The notes below the pieces were generated by a model that saw only the letters and a program-made list of their open reading frames with translations, had not been told where the DNA came from and searched no databases. Of a stretch of DNA of 64,000 nucleotides, positions 53,369 through 62,316 are shown one piece after another. The position numbers and the translations under genes are program-made. Origin of the DNA: Virgibacillus oceani (GTDB lineage: Bacteria; Bacillota; Bacilli; Bacillales; Amphibacillaceae); contig NZ_BMFR01000001.1 in the NCBI RefSeq assembly GCF_014638995.1, positions 62,001 through 126,000 of the forward strand, read 5' to 3'. Each line of letters begins with the position of its first letter. Positions within the stretch are counted from its first letter, which is position 1.

Positions 53369-54037
53369 ATGTTCAAATTTTTTAAGCGGGTTTCAACGGT
53401 TGTTAGTTCTGAATTAAATGCCATGTTAGACAAGGCAGAAGATCCTGTAAAAATGCTAGATCAATTTATGCGCGATATGGCAGAGGATATTCGAGAGGTA
53501 GAAGCAGCGGTTGCAAAGCAAATCGCTAATGAAAAGATGTTAAAACGTAAAGCCGATGATGCGCAAGCAATGGTTGATAAAAGACAAAAGCAGGCAGAAC
53601 AAGCAATTGAATCCGGAAATGAAGATTTAGCCCGTCGTGCACTTCAAGATAAAAAAGAGCATGAAGGTCAAGCTGCTCTTTTAAAAGAATCTTGGGAGCG
53701 TGCTAAAGCAGATTCTGATTTAGTACGAAACAAACTAGAGGAAATGAAAAAAGAATATCAGCAGATGAAACTCAAAAAAGATTCATTGAAAGCTCGTGCG
53801 GAATCTGCCAAAACCAGAACTAAAATGAACAGAACAATGTCTTCTATCGGAAGCGATAGCTCTAGACAGGGCTTTGAACGCATGGAAGAAAAAGTAATGC
53901 GATTTGAGGCAGAGGCAGAAACGAGCGAAGATTTATCACGTGCCAGCCGTACATTAGATGATGAATTTGAAGATTTAGAGAAAAATGACGTCGATGATGA
54001 ATTGGCAGCCTTGAAGAAAAAAATGGGTAAAGAATAA
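53369..54037 (+). CDS. pspA: PspA/IM30 membrane-stress protein
   Basis: A 222-residue PspA/IM30 (ESCRT-III-like) protein. An N-terminal amphipathic helix (MFKFFKRVSTVVSSELNAML) is followed by a long coiled coil of Lys/Glu/Ala-rich helices. It oligomerises on the inner face of the membrane and protects it from stress. It has no LiaR/F neighbour here, so control is probably by other signals. A terminator follows at 54058. Confidence 0.9.
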   Translation: MFKFFKRVSTVVSSELNAMLDKAEDPVKMLDQFMRDMAEDIREVEAAVAKQIANEKMLKRKADDAQAMVDKRQKQAEQAIESGNEDLARRALQDKKEHEGQAALLKESWERAKADSDLVRNKLEEMKKEYQQMKLKKDSLKARAESAKTRTKMNRTMSSIGSDSSRQGFERMEEKVMRFEAEAETSEDLSRASRTLDDEFEDLEKNDVDDELAALKKKMGKE

Positions 54038-54057
54038 GTTTATGCCATATAGTTAAT

Positions 54058-54089
54058 CAGGGACAGAATCTATAGAAAGACTGTCCCTG
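54058..54089 (+). terminator. Terminator after pspA
   Basis: CAGGGACAG pairs perfectly with CTGTCCCTG, followed by TTTC. The three downstream genes could still be reached by read-through. Confidence 0.75.
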
Positions 54090-54119
54090 TTTCATTCTTG
54101 AAGGAAAGGGGGTATTTGT

Positions 54120-54773
54120 TTGTTGAAAAATTGGAAAGTTTACATAGGGTTATTATTCATTATCTTATTTGCCGCTGCCTGTTCATCCCCTTTCAGTGAT
54201 CGAGGTATGCAGGAAGACGTTACGATAACTTCAGAGGATATTCCGGAAGAAAAGACGAAAGAAGAACTTATTTCTAAAATTAAAGGAAATACAAGTAACG
54301 AAATTGATGACATTATTGAAGCAAACTTTTCATTAATGGATGTTGTATCTGGTGAAGGGAATCAAAGCGCTGAAATCTATGCAACAACCCGTTTTGAATT
54401 ATCTGAACTAGAAGCAGTGCTTTCTTCAGCAATAGGCCCGGAGAAGGTAAGTGAAGTTAAGGATAATCAGCAAATACTAATATACCCGGATGAATTCGTT
54501 ACATTAAAGGTAAGCCCGGATGATAGTAAAGTATTATTAATCGAGGTTGCAAAGGATGAATTTGTACGAAGGAATTATTCACCTAGTTTTTTAAGTACAT
54601 ATTTTGCTATCAGATTTTTAGACGAAGTTCTTGATGTCGATGATTGGGGTAAAAGAAGGGCAAAGGAGTGCAGGTCGGGAAATTGCTATGGAGGCTATAC
54701 GGGCAAAGGTTACGGTACACCTAAACGTGGTGATACTTCATTCAGAGGTGGCGGACCAAGTGCGGGAAAATAA
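54120..54773 (+). CDS. DUF4247 lipoprotein
   Basis: A 217-residue DUF4247 lipoprotein. The signal peptide ends in lipobox FAAAC (Cys near residue 21), then an acidic linker, a central alpha/beta domain and a Gly/Lys/Arg-rich C-terminal tail (YGGYTGKGYGTPKRG; SFRGGGPSAGK) with a CRSGNC pair. It would sit on the outer face of the membrane. The start is TTG with GGGGG nearby. A DUF350 gene follows after 15 nt. Confidence 0.85.
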   Translation: MLKNWKVYIGLLFIILFAAACSSPFSDRGMQEDVTITSEDIPEEKTKEELISKIKGNTSNEIDDIIEANFSLMDVVSGEGNQSAEIYATTRFELSELEAVLSSAIGPEKVSEVKDNQQILIYPDEFVTLKVSPDDSKVLLIEVAKDEFVRRNYSPSFLSTYFAIRFLDEVLDVDDWGKRRAKECRSGNCYGGYTGKGYGTPKRGDTSFRGGGPSAGK

Positions 54774-54788
54774 TAGAGGAGTGATAAT

Positions 54789-55184
54789 ATGGGACCATTT
54801 TTAGCGACATTTGTATATTTTGTTATATCAGTTGTAATTGTTCTGATTGGTTTATTTATTTTTGAAAACATGACGAGAAAATACAAGGACATGGATGAAG
54901 TCAAAAAAGGAAATCAAGCTGTAGCATTATCGATTTCAGGAAAAATAGTCGGGATCTGTATTGTCTTGGCATTTGCAATATATAATAGCACCCATATATA
55001 TGAAACGCTTATCTGGGGTGCTTATGGAGTTGTATTGCAATTGATTGCTTATGTGTTGTTTGATTTGTTTACACGTACGTTCTCTGTTGAAGAGCAATTG
55101 TTGAAAAATAATGTTGCTGTTGGAACGATTTCAATGGGCGTATCCATTGGGCTGGCTTTTGTAATTGGTGCATCGATTACATAA
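54789..55184 (+). CDS. DUF350 membrane protein
   Basis: A 131-residue DUF350 protein with four membrane helices (about 5-27, 50-68, 74-93 and 108-129). The family (related to YjfL of E. coli) occurs repeatedly next to PspA and polyamine-synthesis genes. A basic/acidic loop (ENMTRKYKDMDEVKKGNQA) joins helices 1 and 2. The ribosome site is AGGAGTG. Its role is unknown. Confidence 0.88.
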   Translation: MGPFLATFVYFVISVVIVLIGLFIFENMTRKYKDMDEVKKGNQAVALSISGKIVGICIVLAFAIYNSTHIYETLIWGAYGVVLQLIAYVLFDLFTRTFSVEEQLLKNNVAVGTISMGVSIGLAFVIGASIT

Positions 55185-55221
55185 AAGAAGACTAGAATTA
55201 CGTTACTGACATTGTAATGAA

Positions 55222-55247
55222 GCGGTCGGCAAATTTTGCTTGACCGC
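55222..55247 (+). terminator. Terminator-like hairpin before speE-like gene
   Basis: GCGGTCgGCAAA pairs with TTTGCtTGACCGC and is followed by CTCGTTATTTT. It lies within the longest open frame of the next gene, which supports a later start for it. Confidence 0.55.
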
Positions 55248-55280
55248 CTCGTTATTTTAGAGAATGATGGAGTGGTAGAA

Positions 55281-56831
55281 TTGGACGAGCTAGCCGTAAG
55301 AAAAAGTAAGCTGATATATTGGGCATCTGGAATCGTATCCATTTGCGGAATTATTTTTGAAGTATTATTTGGTGCATTAGGATCTTATATATTGGGTGAT
55401 GGTGTAAAGCAGTACACATTAACAATATCCTTGTTTTTAACAGGTATGGGTATTGGTGCAAGTTTAAGTGAGAAAGTTATGAAAAACTTACTTATTACGT
55501 TCATTTGGATTGAATTTGGTGTTGCTGTAATTGGCGGATTTTCCAGTTTTACCATGTTTGGTATTACTGCATTCGCACCTGAAGGCACAGATGCATTTTA
55601 TTTGTATTTCATTACTTTTTTGGTAGGTGCCTTAACAGGTGTGGAATTGCCAATTCTTATTCGAAAAGCAAACGAAATCGGGGTAACACTAAATCAAAGT
55701 ACTGCTAGAGTTCTATTTTCAGATTATGCCGGTGGATTAATTGGTGGACTGTTATTTGTTTTTTTATTGCGTCCTCAATTTGGAATGGTAAAAACCGCAT
55801 TTTTAGTTGGCTGTATTAATCTTGCTGTTGCATTAACCGTTTTATGGCTGTTTCGAAAAGAAATACAACGTTTTGGAGTACATGCAGCGTTTGGGCTGTT
55901 TATTGGAATTTTATTGGTAGTTGGTTTGTTTTTCGGTGAAGAAATGGCGTTTACATTTGAACAAAAGCTTTATAAAGATCCAATTATTCACATGGAACAA
56001 AGCAAGTATCAAAAAATAATTTTGACTCAAGATCAAGGAGATATACGACTATATTTAGACGGATCTTTACAGCTTAGTTCAACAGATGAATACAGGTATC
56101 ATGAAGTACTTGTTCATCCAGTTATGGCTACAGCAGCCTCACATGACAACGTATTAATTTTAGGTGGGGGAGATGGTGTGGCTGCTAAGGAAATTCTGAA
56201 ATATGATGATGTCGGAAAGGTAACACTTGTTGACCTTGATCCCGCAGTGGTTAAATTAGCACAAACAAATGGGCAATTGCTGCAATTAAATGAAGGTTCA
56301 TTAAAAAATGACAAAGTTAATGTCATTCATAAAGATGCTTTTAAATATCTGGAAAGTACAGATGAATGGTTTGATGTTATTATTGTTGATTTACCGGATC
56401 CAAATAATGAAAGCTTAAACAAACTGTATACAAAGGAATTTTATTCACTTGTACGTAATCATCTGCTGCCGGATGGTGCCTCGATGATTCAAGCTACAAG
56501 TCCCGTTTTTGCAACGGAAGTATATTGGACAATATCTGAAACAGTAAAATCAACTGGAATGCATGTAGAAAATCTCCATGTTGATGTTCCGAGCTTTGGG
56601 AACTGGGGATTTGTAATGGCAAGCAGAAAAGAAATCAATATGGAAACTATCCATATTGATGTTCCGACCCGTTTTTTATCAACGGATATTCTGCTCGGAT
56701 TAACCAATTTTGGGAAAGATGAAGATAGCAGTATAGTTAAGGAAGATGGGAACTATGTTAAATTAAGACCAAATACATTAATTGATCCAAACTTGATTCA
56801 AATTTATGAAAATGCATGGAAAAACTATTAA
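55281..56831 (+). CDS. Spermidine synthase-like membrane fusion protein
   Basis: A 516-residue fusion: about seven N-terminal membrane helices (residues 10-210) and a C-terminal spermidine-synthase-fold domain (about 230-470). The SAM-binding motif LILGGGDGVAAKE and the DLPDPNNESL active-site region are both present, so it could transfer aminopropyl groups at the membrane. The start is TTG 55281, 8 nt after GGAG; longer frames run through a terminator hairpin. It is the last gene of the PspA cluster. A C-terminal tail follows. Confidence 0.88.
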   Translation: MDELAVRKSKLIYWASGIVSICGIIFEVLFGALGSYILGDGVKQYTLTISLFLTGMGIGASLSEKVMKNLLITFIWIEFGVAVIGGFSSFTMFGITAFAPEGTDAFYLYFITFLVGALTGVELPILIRKANEIGVTLNQSTARVLFSDYAGGLIGGLLFVFLLRPQFGMVKTAFLVGCINLAVALTVLWLFRKEIQRFGVHAAFGLFIGILLVVGLFFGEEMAFTFEQKLYKDPIIHMEQSKYQKIILTQDQGDIRLYLDGSLQLSSTDEYRYHEVLVHPVMATAASHDNVLILGGGDGVAAKEILKYDDVGKVTLVDLDPAVVKLAQTNGQLLQLNEGSLKNDKVNVIHKDAFKYLESTDEWFDVIIVDLPDPNNESLNKLYTKEFYSLVRNHLLPDGASMIQATSPVFATEVYWTISETVKSTGMHVENLHVDVPSFGNWGFVMASRKEINMETIHIDVPTRFLSTDILLGLTNFGKDEDSSIVKEDGNYVKLRPNTLIDPNLIQIYENAWKNY

Positions 56832-56910
56832 GCGGGTAAAGGAAATATGGATGCTCTGTTAAATAATGCAATAAGATAGAGTAAAACTTTTAATTTAAGG
56901 AGAGGTTAGA

Positions 56911-57591
56911 ATGAAAGTATCTTATCATGGACATTCGGTTGTCAGGATCGAGACAAATAATCGTACAATATTAATCGACCCATTTATTTCTGGAAATGAA
57001 GCGTGTGACTTAGATGCAAATACTGTTAAAGCAGATGTCATATTATTAACTCACGGTCATAATGATCACGTTGGAGACACGATTGAAATAGCAAAACGAT
57101 GCAATGCTTTAGTAGTTGCACCGAATGAGCTGGCTGTTTACCTTGGATTCAAAGGTTTGAATACCCATCCAATGCATATCGGGGGAGCACATGAATTTGA
57201 ATTCGGAAAAGTAAAATTCACACAAGCGTTTCATGGATCCTCGTATACGGAAGAAGACAATTCAATCATATATACAGGGATGCCAGGCGGGATATTATTC
57301 ACATCTGAAGGGAAAACAGTTTACCATGTAGGCGATACAGGTTTATTTTCCGATCTAAGATTAATAGGTGAAATGAATAATATTGATGTTGCATTTATTC
57401 CAATTGGGGATAATTTTACGATGGGACCAGAGGATGCACTCGTTGCAGCAGATTGGATTAAAGCTAAAACAGTTGTTCCGGTACATTACAATACGTTTCC
57501 TGTGATCGAACAAGATCCGGTTGCTTTTGTCGGTAGGGTGAAGACTGGTGAAGGAAGAGTAATGGATATTGGGGAAGTAATGGAGCTTTAG
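56911..57591 (+). CDS. ytkL: Metallo-beta-lactamase-fold hydrolase YtkL
   Basis: A 226-residue UPF0173 MBL-fold protein. The metal-binding motif is [10 protein letters not shown], with further His/Asp ligands in YHVGDTGLF and VPVHYNTFP. It should be a zinc-dependent hydrolase of unknown substrate. Synteny with B. subtilis ytkL. It starts behind AGGAGAGG, and a long hairpin terminator follows at 57718. Confidence 0.92.
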   Translation: MKVSYHGHSVVRIETNNRTILIDPFISGNEACDLDANTVKADVILLTHGHNDHVGDTIEIAKRCNALVVAPNELAVYLGFKGLNTHPMHIGGAHEFEFGKVKFTQAFHGSSYTEEDNSIIYTGMPGGILFTSEGKTVYHVGDTGLFSDLRLIGEMNNIDVAFIPIGDNFTMGPEDALVAADWIKAKTVVPVHYNTFPVIEQDPVAFVGRVKTGEGRVMDIGEVMEL

Positions 57592-57598
57592 TAAGTAG

Positions 57599-57793
57599 GA
57601 GGCAGGAACATAACCAAAACACGAACGGTTATAGTCAGTAAACTATTTAAAATGGTTAATTTAGGTCGCATTTTACAAGATAATTAACAGTATGGATTAC
57701 GAAAACCAAAAGAGTTATCCGAACTAATGCGAATTCTATTGAAGAATTCGCATTAGTTCGGATTTTTTTGAATAAAATACTTTTGTCCCAGCC
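57599..57793. mobile_element. Short element with IS1182-like ends
   Basis: About 195 bp between AGGCAGGAACA (two mismatches to the IS1182 end) and TTTGTCCCAGCC. Like the IS at 23147, it has a hairpin close to its right end and no coding capacity. It is probably a degenerate non-autonomous relative that now supplies the ytkL terminator. Confidence 0.55.
57718..57769 (+). terminator. Strong terminator after ytkL
   Basis: A perfect 20-bp stem (57718-57737 with 57743-57762) with a 5-nt loop is followed by TTTTTTT. Confidence 0.9.
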
Positions 57794-58068
57794 CATATAC
57801 TTACTGCTAACTAGATGTTCCATTCCAATTTTTCATAATTTAAAAAATCTTTGCAGTTAGAAATAGATTTTTGTTGAATATTTGATTATAATACAAATAG
57901 GTCAAAAGTATCATTCGTTGAGAGTTAATTCAGAACATGAAAGGATTACTTTCAATCAGTTGTTTTGTCCAGAATTTATTATGGCAGGGAGGTAACCCAA
58001 ACATAAGCATTGGCAGGTATTCAACTTGCAATAGCTGCAAGGAATTAATTATATACAGGAGAACTATT

Positions 58069-58830
58069 ATGGAAATACTATATACCACTGTCTTTTTTCT
58101 TCTTGGCCTAATATTTGGCTCATTCTTCAATGTAGTTGGTCTTCGTCTCCCTAAAAAAATGCCTTTCACTAGTGACCGTTCCATTTGCCCGCAATGCAAT
58201 CATATTTTATCGTGGTACGAGCTTGTACCCGTGTTGTCCTTTCTGCTTCAAAGGGGCAAATGCCGTCATTGTAATGGGAAAATATCTTTAATTTATCCAT
58301 TAATAGAGTTGATAACAGGTTTTTTATTTGCAATTAGTTATAGTACTGCTGGAATAACATTCGAATTAGTCAAAGCTGTATTATTAGTCTCCATGCTTGT
58401 GATTCTATTGGTATCTGATAGTAAATACATGATCATACCAGACAAAGTACTATCATTTTACCTGTTGCTATTTATGATCACTCATTTCATAATGCCGCTT
58501 GAACCATGGTGGTCTACTATTGCGGGAGCAGCAGCTGGATTTGCTATGATTGCTTTTGTGATTTTTGTAAGTCGTGGGGGGATGGGTGCAGGTGACATGA
58601 AATTATTTGGTGTTCTGGGCTTTGTATTAGGGATTAAAAATGTCCTGCTCACATTTTTTCTTTCCTGTATGATTGGTGCAATTGCAGGTATGCTCCTTCT
58701 ATTGTTCAAAGTTATTGATCGTAAACAACCTGTTCCATTCGGTCCGTATATAATAATAGCAACACTAATTGTCTACTTTTATGGTGATTCATTAATATAT
58801 TTGTATTTGAATTCATTTGTTCTTAAGTAG
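58069..58830 (+). CDS. comC: Type IV prepilin peptidase ComC
   Basis: A 253-residue inner-membrane aspartyl peptidase with about eight membrane helices. The cytoplasmic four-Cys zinc motif is CPQC then CRHC. Catalytic Asp residues lie in LVSDSKYMIIPD and GAGDMKLFG. It cleaves and methylates prepilins, here most likely the competence pseudopilins. The start is ATG 58069 behind AGGAG; upstream in-frame ATG codons have no site. Confidence 0.93.
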   Translation: MEILYTTVFFLLGLIFGSFFNVVGLRLPKKMPFTSDRSICPQCNHILSWYELVPVLSFLLQRGKCRHCNGKISLIYPLIELITGFLFAISYSTAGITFELVKAVLLVSMLVILLVSDSKYMIIPDKVLSFYLLLFMITHFIMPLEPWWSTIAGAAAGFAMIAFVIFVSRGGMGAGDMKLFGVLGFVLGIKNVLLTFFLSCMIGAIAGMLLLLFKVIDRKQPVPFGPYIIIATLIVYFYGDSLIYLYLNSFVLK

Positions 58831-58872
58831 TTTAACCTATCATATTTATATTAAGAAAAGGAGGAATGAATC

Positions 58873-59100
58873 ATGCGTCATTACGCAATTTTACGTTTGT
58901 TATTAGCGTGTTTTTTCTTATATTTTGCCTGGCCGCTTATCCCAGAGGCAGCAACAGAACTGGAAATGTTTTTTTGGGGTGCGTGGCTAGTGTTTTTTTT
59001 ACTAGTAGCAGGATCCAATTTTGCAACACTTTTACGAATGACTAATCCGCCTGTAATGGAACAGGAACGTTCGAATCACAGACAAACGCTAAAATATTGA
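58873..59100 (+). CDS. Small membrane protein, unknown
   Basis: A 75-residue protein starting behind AAGGAGG with two membrane helices (about 5-22 and 32-52) and a basic hydrophilic tail (ERSNHRQTLKY). No family is recognised. It sits between comC and ytoI, facing the same way. Confidence 0.65.
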   Translation: MRHYAILRLLLACFFLYFAWPLIPEAATELEMFFWGAWLVFFLLVAGSNFATLLRMTNPPVMEQERSNHRQTLKY

Positions 59101-59170
59101 GGTTATGGCAAATCAACTGTATAATAAAGGCAATTAAATGGATTAGTACAGTTGAAAGTCGGTGATGAAA

Positions 59171-60472
59171 ATGCCCACTAAGCATGAACAGATATTACAA
59201 CATATTTCATCTTTGGGGATCGGAAATAAAATTTCAGTCAGACAAATTGCGAAAAATTTAAATGTTAGTGAAGGAACAGCATATCGTGCAATTAAAGAAG
59301 CAGAGAATCAGGGGTTAGTCAGTACTATAGAACGTGTCGGTACAATTCGTATTGAACGCAAGAAAAAAGAGAACTTTGAACGGTTAACGTTTGCTGAGGT
59401 AATAAATATAGTGGATGGACAGGTTCTGGGAGGACGTGCGGGATTACATAAGACGTTAAGTAAATTTGTAATTGGAGCGATGCAGCTGGATGCTATGATG
59501 CGATATACGGAAGCAGATTCCCTATTAATTGTCGGAAACCGAGTAAAAGCTCATGAACTAGCATTAAATGAAGGTGCTGCCGTACTGATTACAGGTGGAT
59601 TTGATACTGATGAACATATAAAGCGATTAGCTGACGAAAAGCAATTGCCTATTATATCTACAAGTTATGATACATTTACAGTTGCAGCAATGATTAATCG
59701 GGCAATTTATGACCAATTAATAAAAAAAGAGATTGTGTTTGTTGATGACATAGCTACACCATACGATCAGTCTTTCTACTTATATGCTAAGGAACCTTTG
59801 GAGCGGTGGTATCAACTAAATGAATCTTCATTCCATACAAGGTTTCCAGTAGTCGATGAAAAGAATCGTGTGGTTGGAATGGTAACTTCTAGAGATATAA
59901 TTGGAAAAGATCGGACAACGTTAATTGAAAGGGTTATGACTAAAAATCCTGTTGTAGTCCAAGCGAAAACATCGTTAGCCTATGTTGCACACATGATGGT
60001 TTGGGAAGGGATTGAGGTTGTTCCAGTTGTTGATCAGTCCTATACGCTGCAAGGTGTTGTGTCCAGGCAGGATGTGTTAAAAGCATTACAGCAAATGCAG
60101 CGGCAACCACAAATAGGTGATACGATTGATGATATCATTTCTGGAAATATAGAAGTGTTAGGGGACGATCAAAGCGCATTTCAGGTGGAGGTTACCCCGC
60201 AAATGACAAATCAATTGGGGACTTTGTCGAATGGGGTGTTTACTTCTTTAATGACGGAAGCGAGCAGCAGATTATTATTACAATTTAAAAAAGGTGACCT
60301 TGTTGTAGAGAATTTAACCGTCTATTTTATCAAGCCTGTACAAATTGAAAGTAAATTGATTATTAAACCAAAATTGCTGGAAGCTGGCAGAATTTATGCG
60401 AAAATAGATGTAGAAGTATACAACGAGCAAAAACTAGTTGGAAAAGGATTGTTAATGGCACAATTAATTTGA
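59171..60472 (+). CDS. ytoI: CBS/DRTGG/thioesterase-fold regulator YtoI
   Basis: A 433-residue multidomain protein. In order: a helix-turn-helix (about 15-55, SVRQIAKNLNVSEGTAYRAI), a DRTGG domain (about 65-175), two CBS domains (about 190-310, with VVPVVDQSYTLQGVVSRQDV) and a C-terminal hotdog (thioesterase-like) domain. CBS domains bind adenine nucleotides, so it probably senses a nucleotide and regulates genes. It is full length like B. subtilis YtoI. The start is ATG 59171; the upstream GTG and ATG are closer to the weak GGTGAT site. Confidence 0.9.
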   Translation: MPTKHEQILQHISSLGIGNKISVRQIAKNLNVSEGTAYRAIKEAENQGLVSTIERVGTIRIERKKKENFERLTFAEVINIVDGQVLGGRAGLHKTLSKFVIGAMQLDAMMRYTEADSLLIVGNRVKAHELALNEGAAVLITGGFDTDEHIKRLADEKQLPIISTSYDTFTVAAMINRAIYDQLIKKEIVFVDDIATPYDQSFYLYAKEPLERWYQLNESSFHTRFPVVDEKNRVVGMVTSRDIIGKDRTTLIERVMTKNPVVVQAKTSLAYVAHMMVWEGIEVVPVVDQSYTLQGVVSRQDVLKALQQMQRQPQIGDTIDDIISGNIEVLGDDQSAFQVEVTPQMTNQLGTLSNGVFTSLMTEASSRLLLQFKKGDLVVENLTVYFIKPVQIESKLIIKPKLLEAGRIYAKIDVEVYNEQKLVGKGLLMAQLI

Positions 60473-60491
60473 TCGGTATAGAGATAGGAAT

Positions 60492-60543
60492 AAGGATGTC
60501 TCCATTACATAAGGAGGCATGATCGCCTCCTTTAGACATCCTT
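60492..60543. terminator. Bidirectional terminator
   Basis: A long two-part hairpin (AAGGATGTCT with AGACATCCTT, inside it AAGGAGGC with GCCTCCTT) lies between convergent ytoI and ytpI. Confidence 0.85.
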
Positions 60544-60547
60544 CCAA

Positions 60548-60844
60548 TTAAGAATCTGGATTCAGTCGTTTCCACTCGTTTCGATAGTGCCTTGTTTCTT
60601 TAAATCCAAGGTTCAGCTGCATGGCTCCCAAAATTAATAAAATAATACCGATGAAAAGGGAAAGTTTTGTTTCATAGAATATGTATTGGTTAATAGCAAA
60701 AAAGAAAACAAAGCTTCCCAGACAGATTCGTGATTTCGCGTTAAAATATGCTTGTGTTAATTTATCATTACTTCTTAAAATGGCAACCTTGTAGTACACC
60801 CACAAAACAAGTGAAATGGTAATAATAATAGGAAAAATGACCAT
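60548..60844 (-). CDS. ytpI: YtpI-family membrane protein
   Basis: A 98-residue YtpI-family protein with three membrane helices (about 2-18, 43-58 and 62-80) and a conserved C-terminal GFKETRHYRNEWKRL segment. It is found next to ytoI and nrnA in Bacillaceae. Its function is unknown. Confidence 0.85.
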   Translation of the reverse strand: MVIFPIIITISLVLWVYYKVAILRSNDKLTQAYFNAKSRICLGSFVFFFAINQYIFYETKLSLFIGIILLILGAMQLNLGFKETRHYRNEWKRLNPDS

Positions 60845-60987
60845 CCAATCTACTCCTGTATTAAATTTGATTTATTATTTTATATACATCCTTTTAAAAG
60901 AATACTTATATATTGTAGCTTGTTTTAGACGATTTTACCAGTGGAAAAGACTATAGATTACGTTGCTGCAGGATTGGAGATTTAAAT

Positions 60988-61935
60988 ATGAACATTGAGA
61001 AAATAGTACAAACAATTAAGGATTATGACACGATTGTTATCCATCGGCATGTGCGTCCAGACCCTGATGCTTATGGTTCACAGGCAGGATTAAAAGAAAT
61101 AATTAAAAAAAGCTTCCCGTTGAAGAATGTTTACATTGTTGGAGAAGAGGATCCATCATTAGAATTTTTAGTGCGAATGGATACGATTGATGATAGTGTT
61201 TATCATGGCGCTCTGGTGGTTGTATGTGATACAGCTAATGCAGCTCGTATTGATGATAATCGTTATAATAAAGGGGATAAACTAATAAAAATAGATCACC
61301 ACCCAAATGTTGATGAATATGGAGACATCATGTGGGTAGATACGAATGCAAGCTCTGCAAGTGAAATGATTTATCAATTCTGCATAGATGCAAAAGAGGC
61401 TGGTTTCCGCATGAATGATGAGGCTGCAAGATTACTGTATGGTGGAATTGTCGGGGATACAGGCAGATTCTTGTTTCCAAGTACTACGAAGAAGACGCTT
61501 GCATATGCTGCTGAGCTTGTAACATACCATTTTGACCGCACAGAGCTGTACAATGGAATATACAGTATAAATGAAAATATTGCGAGACTGAGGGGATACA
61601 TTCTGCAAAATTTTACGCTTACAGATTCCGGGATGAGTACGGTTCGTCTATCAAAAGAAATATTGAATGAATTCAATGTAAAACCGATTGAAACTGGTCA
61701 GTTAGTCGGGGTGCTTGGTGATATAAAGGGAATTAAGGCATGGGTGGTCTTTATTGAAGAAGATGATTTGATTCGAGTACGTTTGCGCTCAAAAGGTCCC
61801 ATTGTCAATACTATCGCTGCAAAATATGATGGCGGTGGACATCCAATGGCATCGGGTGCATCGGTTTATACATGGGAAGAAACAGATAAAGTTGTATATG
61901 ATCTTGATGAAGCATGCCGTAATTTTACCAATTAA
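60988..61935 (+). CDS. nrnA: Oligoribonuclease/pAp phosphatase NrnA
   Basis: A 315-residue DHH-DHHA1 phosphoesterase. The DHH motif is HRHVRPDPDAYGSQ plus DTANAAR and KIDHHPNVDEYGD. The DHHA1 substrate domain includes GGGHPMASGA. It degrades short RNAs from the 5' end and hydrolyses 3'-phosphoadenosine 5'-phosphate. In B. subtilis it is nrnA (ytqI). The start has GGAG about 9 nt upstream. Confidence 0.95.
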   Translation: MNIEKIVQTIKDYDTIVIHRHVRPDPDAYGSQAGLKEIIKKSFPLKNVYIVGEEDPSLEFLVRMDTIDDSVYHGALVVVCDTANAARIDDNRYNKGDKLIKIDHHPNVDEYGDIMWVDTNASSASEMIYQFCIDAKEAGFRMNDEAARLLYGGIVGDTGRFLFPSTTKKTLAYAAELVTYHFDRTELYNGIYSINENIARLRGYILQNFTLTDSGMSTVRLSKEILNEFNVKPIETGQLVGVLGDIKGIKAWVVFIEEDDLIRVRLRSKGPIVNTIAAKYDGGGHPMASGASVYTWEETDKVVYDLDEACRNFTN

Positions 61936-61936
61936 A

Positions 61937-61971
61937 AAAATGCTGATTTCTTATTAAGAGATCAGCATTTT
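61937..61971. terminator. Bidirectional terminator
   Basis: AAAATGCTGAT pairs with ATCAGCATTTT around a short loop between convergent nrnA and ytzJ. Confidence 0.85.
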
Positions 61972-61988
61972 ACGTAAAAAGAATATGT

Positions 61989-62186
61989 TCAGCTGCTTAG
62001 CTTTCCTTGAAGTGGAATAAACCAGCACCCTGCAGCAGTTTCATCACAATGTACATGTAAATTGTTCTTTTCTATATCTCTTTTTATTAATCGGATTAGC
62101 TCATCAGATTCAGCATAGGCAGTTTGACCAACCTTCAACTGGTTGATTTTTTCGTCTCTAATTCGTCTTTGATTCATGATCAACAT
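61989..62186 (-). CDS. ytzJ: YtzJ-like small protein
   Basis: A 65-residue soluble protein with two helices (NQRRIRDEKINQLK; ESDELIRLIKRDI) and a short His/Cys-containing strand region (HVHCDETAAGCWFIP). The start ATG 62186 follows AAAGGAG at about 10 nt. The position between nrnA and ytrI matches the small ytzJ gene of B. subtilis. Function unknown. Confidence 0.7.
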   Translation of the reverse strand: MLIMNQRRIRDEKINQLKVGQTAYAESDELIRLIKRDIEKNNLHVHCDETAAGCWFIPLQGKLSS

Positions 62187-62316
62187 ACGAAATCCACTCC
62201 TTTCAATAGGAATATTATATGAAAGTTTAAGTAAAAGTTATCTTGTATATTAATATTTTATAAAATTAATTTCATTACTGCCACTTATTTTAGAAAATTT
62301 CATAAAATGTTCACGT

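Noticed and set aside
54058..54089. Terminator after pspA as the end of the envelope cluster
   Set aside because: The gene order continues in the same direction with conserved partners, so I treat it as an attenuating or partial terminator, not the cluster boundary.
57937..58068. 44-codon N-terminal extension of the prepilin peptidase
   Set aside because: No ribosome site before it, whereas AGGAG lies 7 nt before ATG 58069 and the normal first helix starts there.
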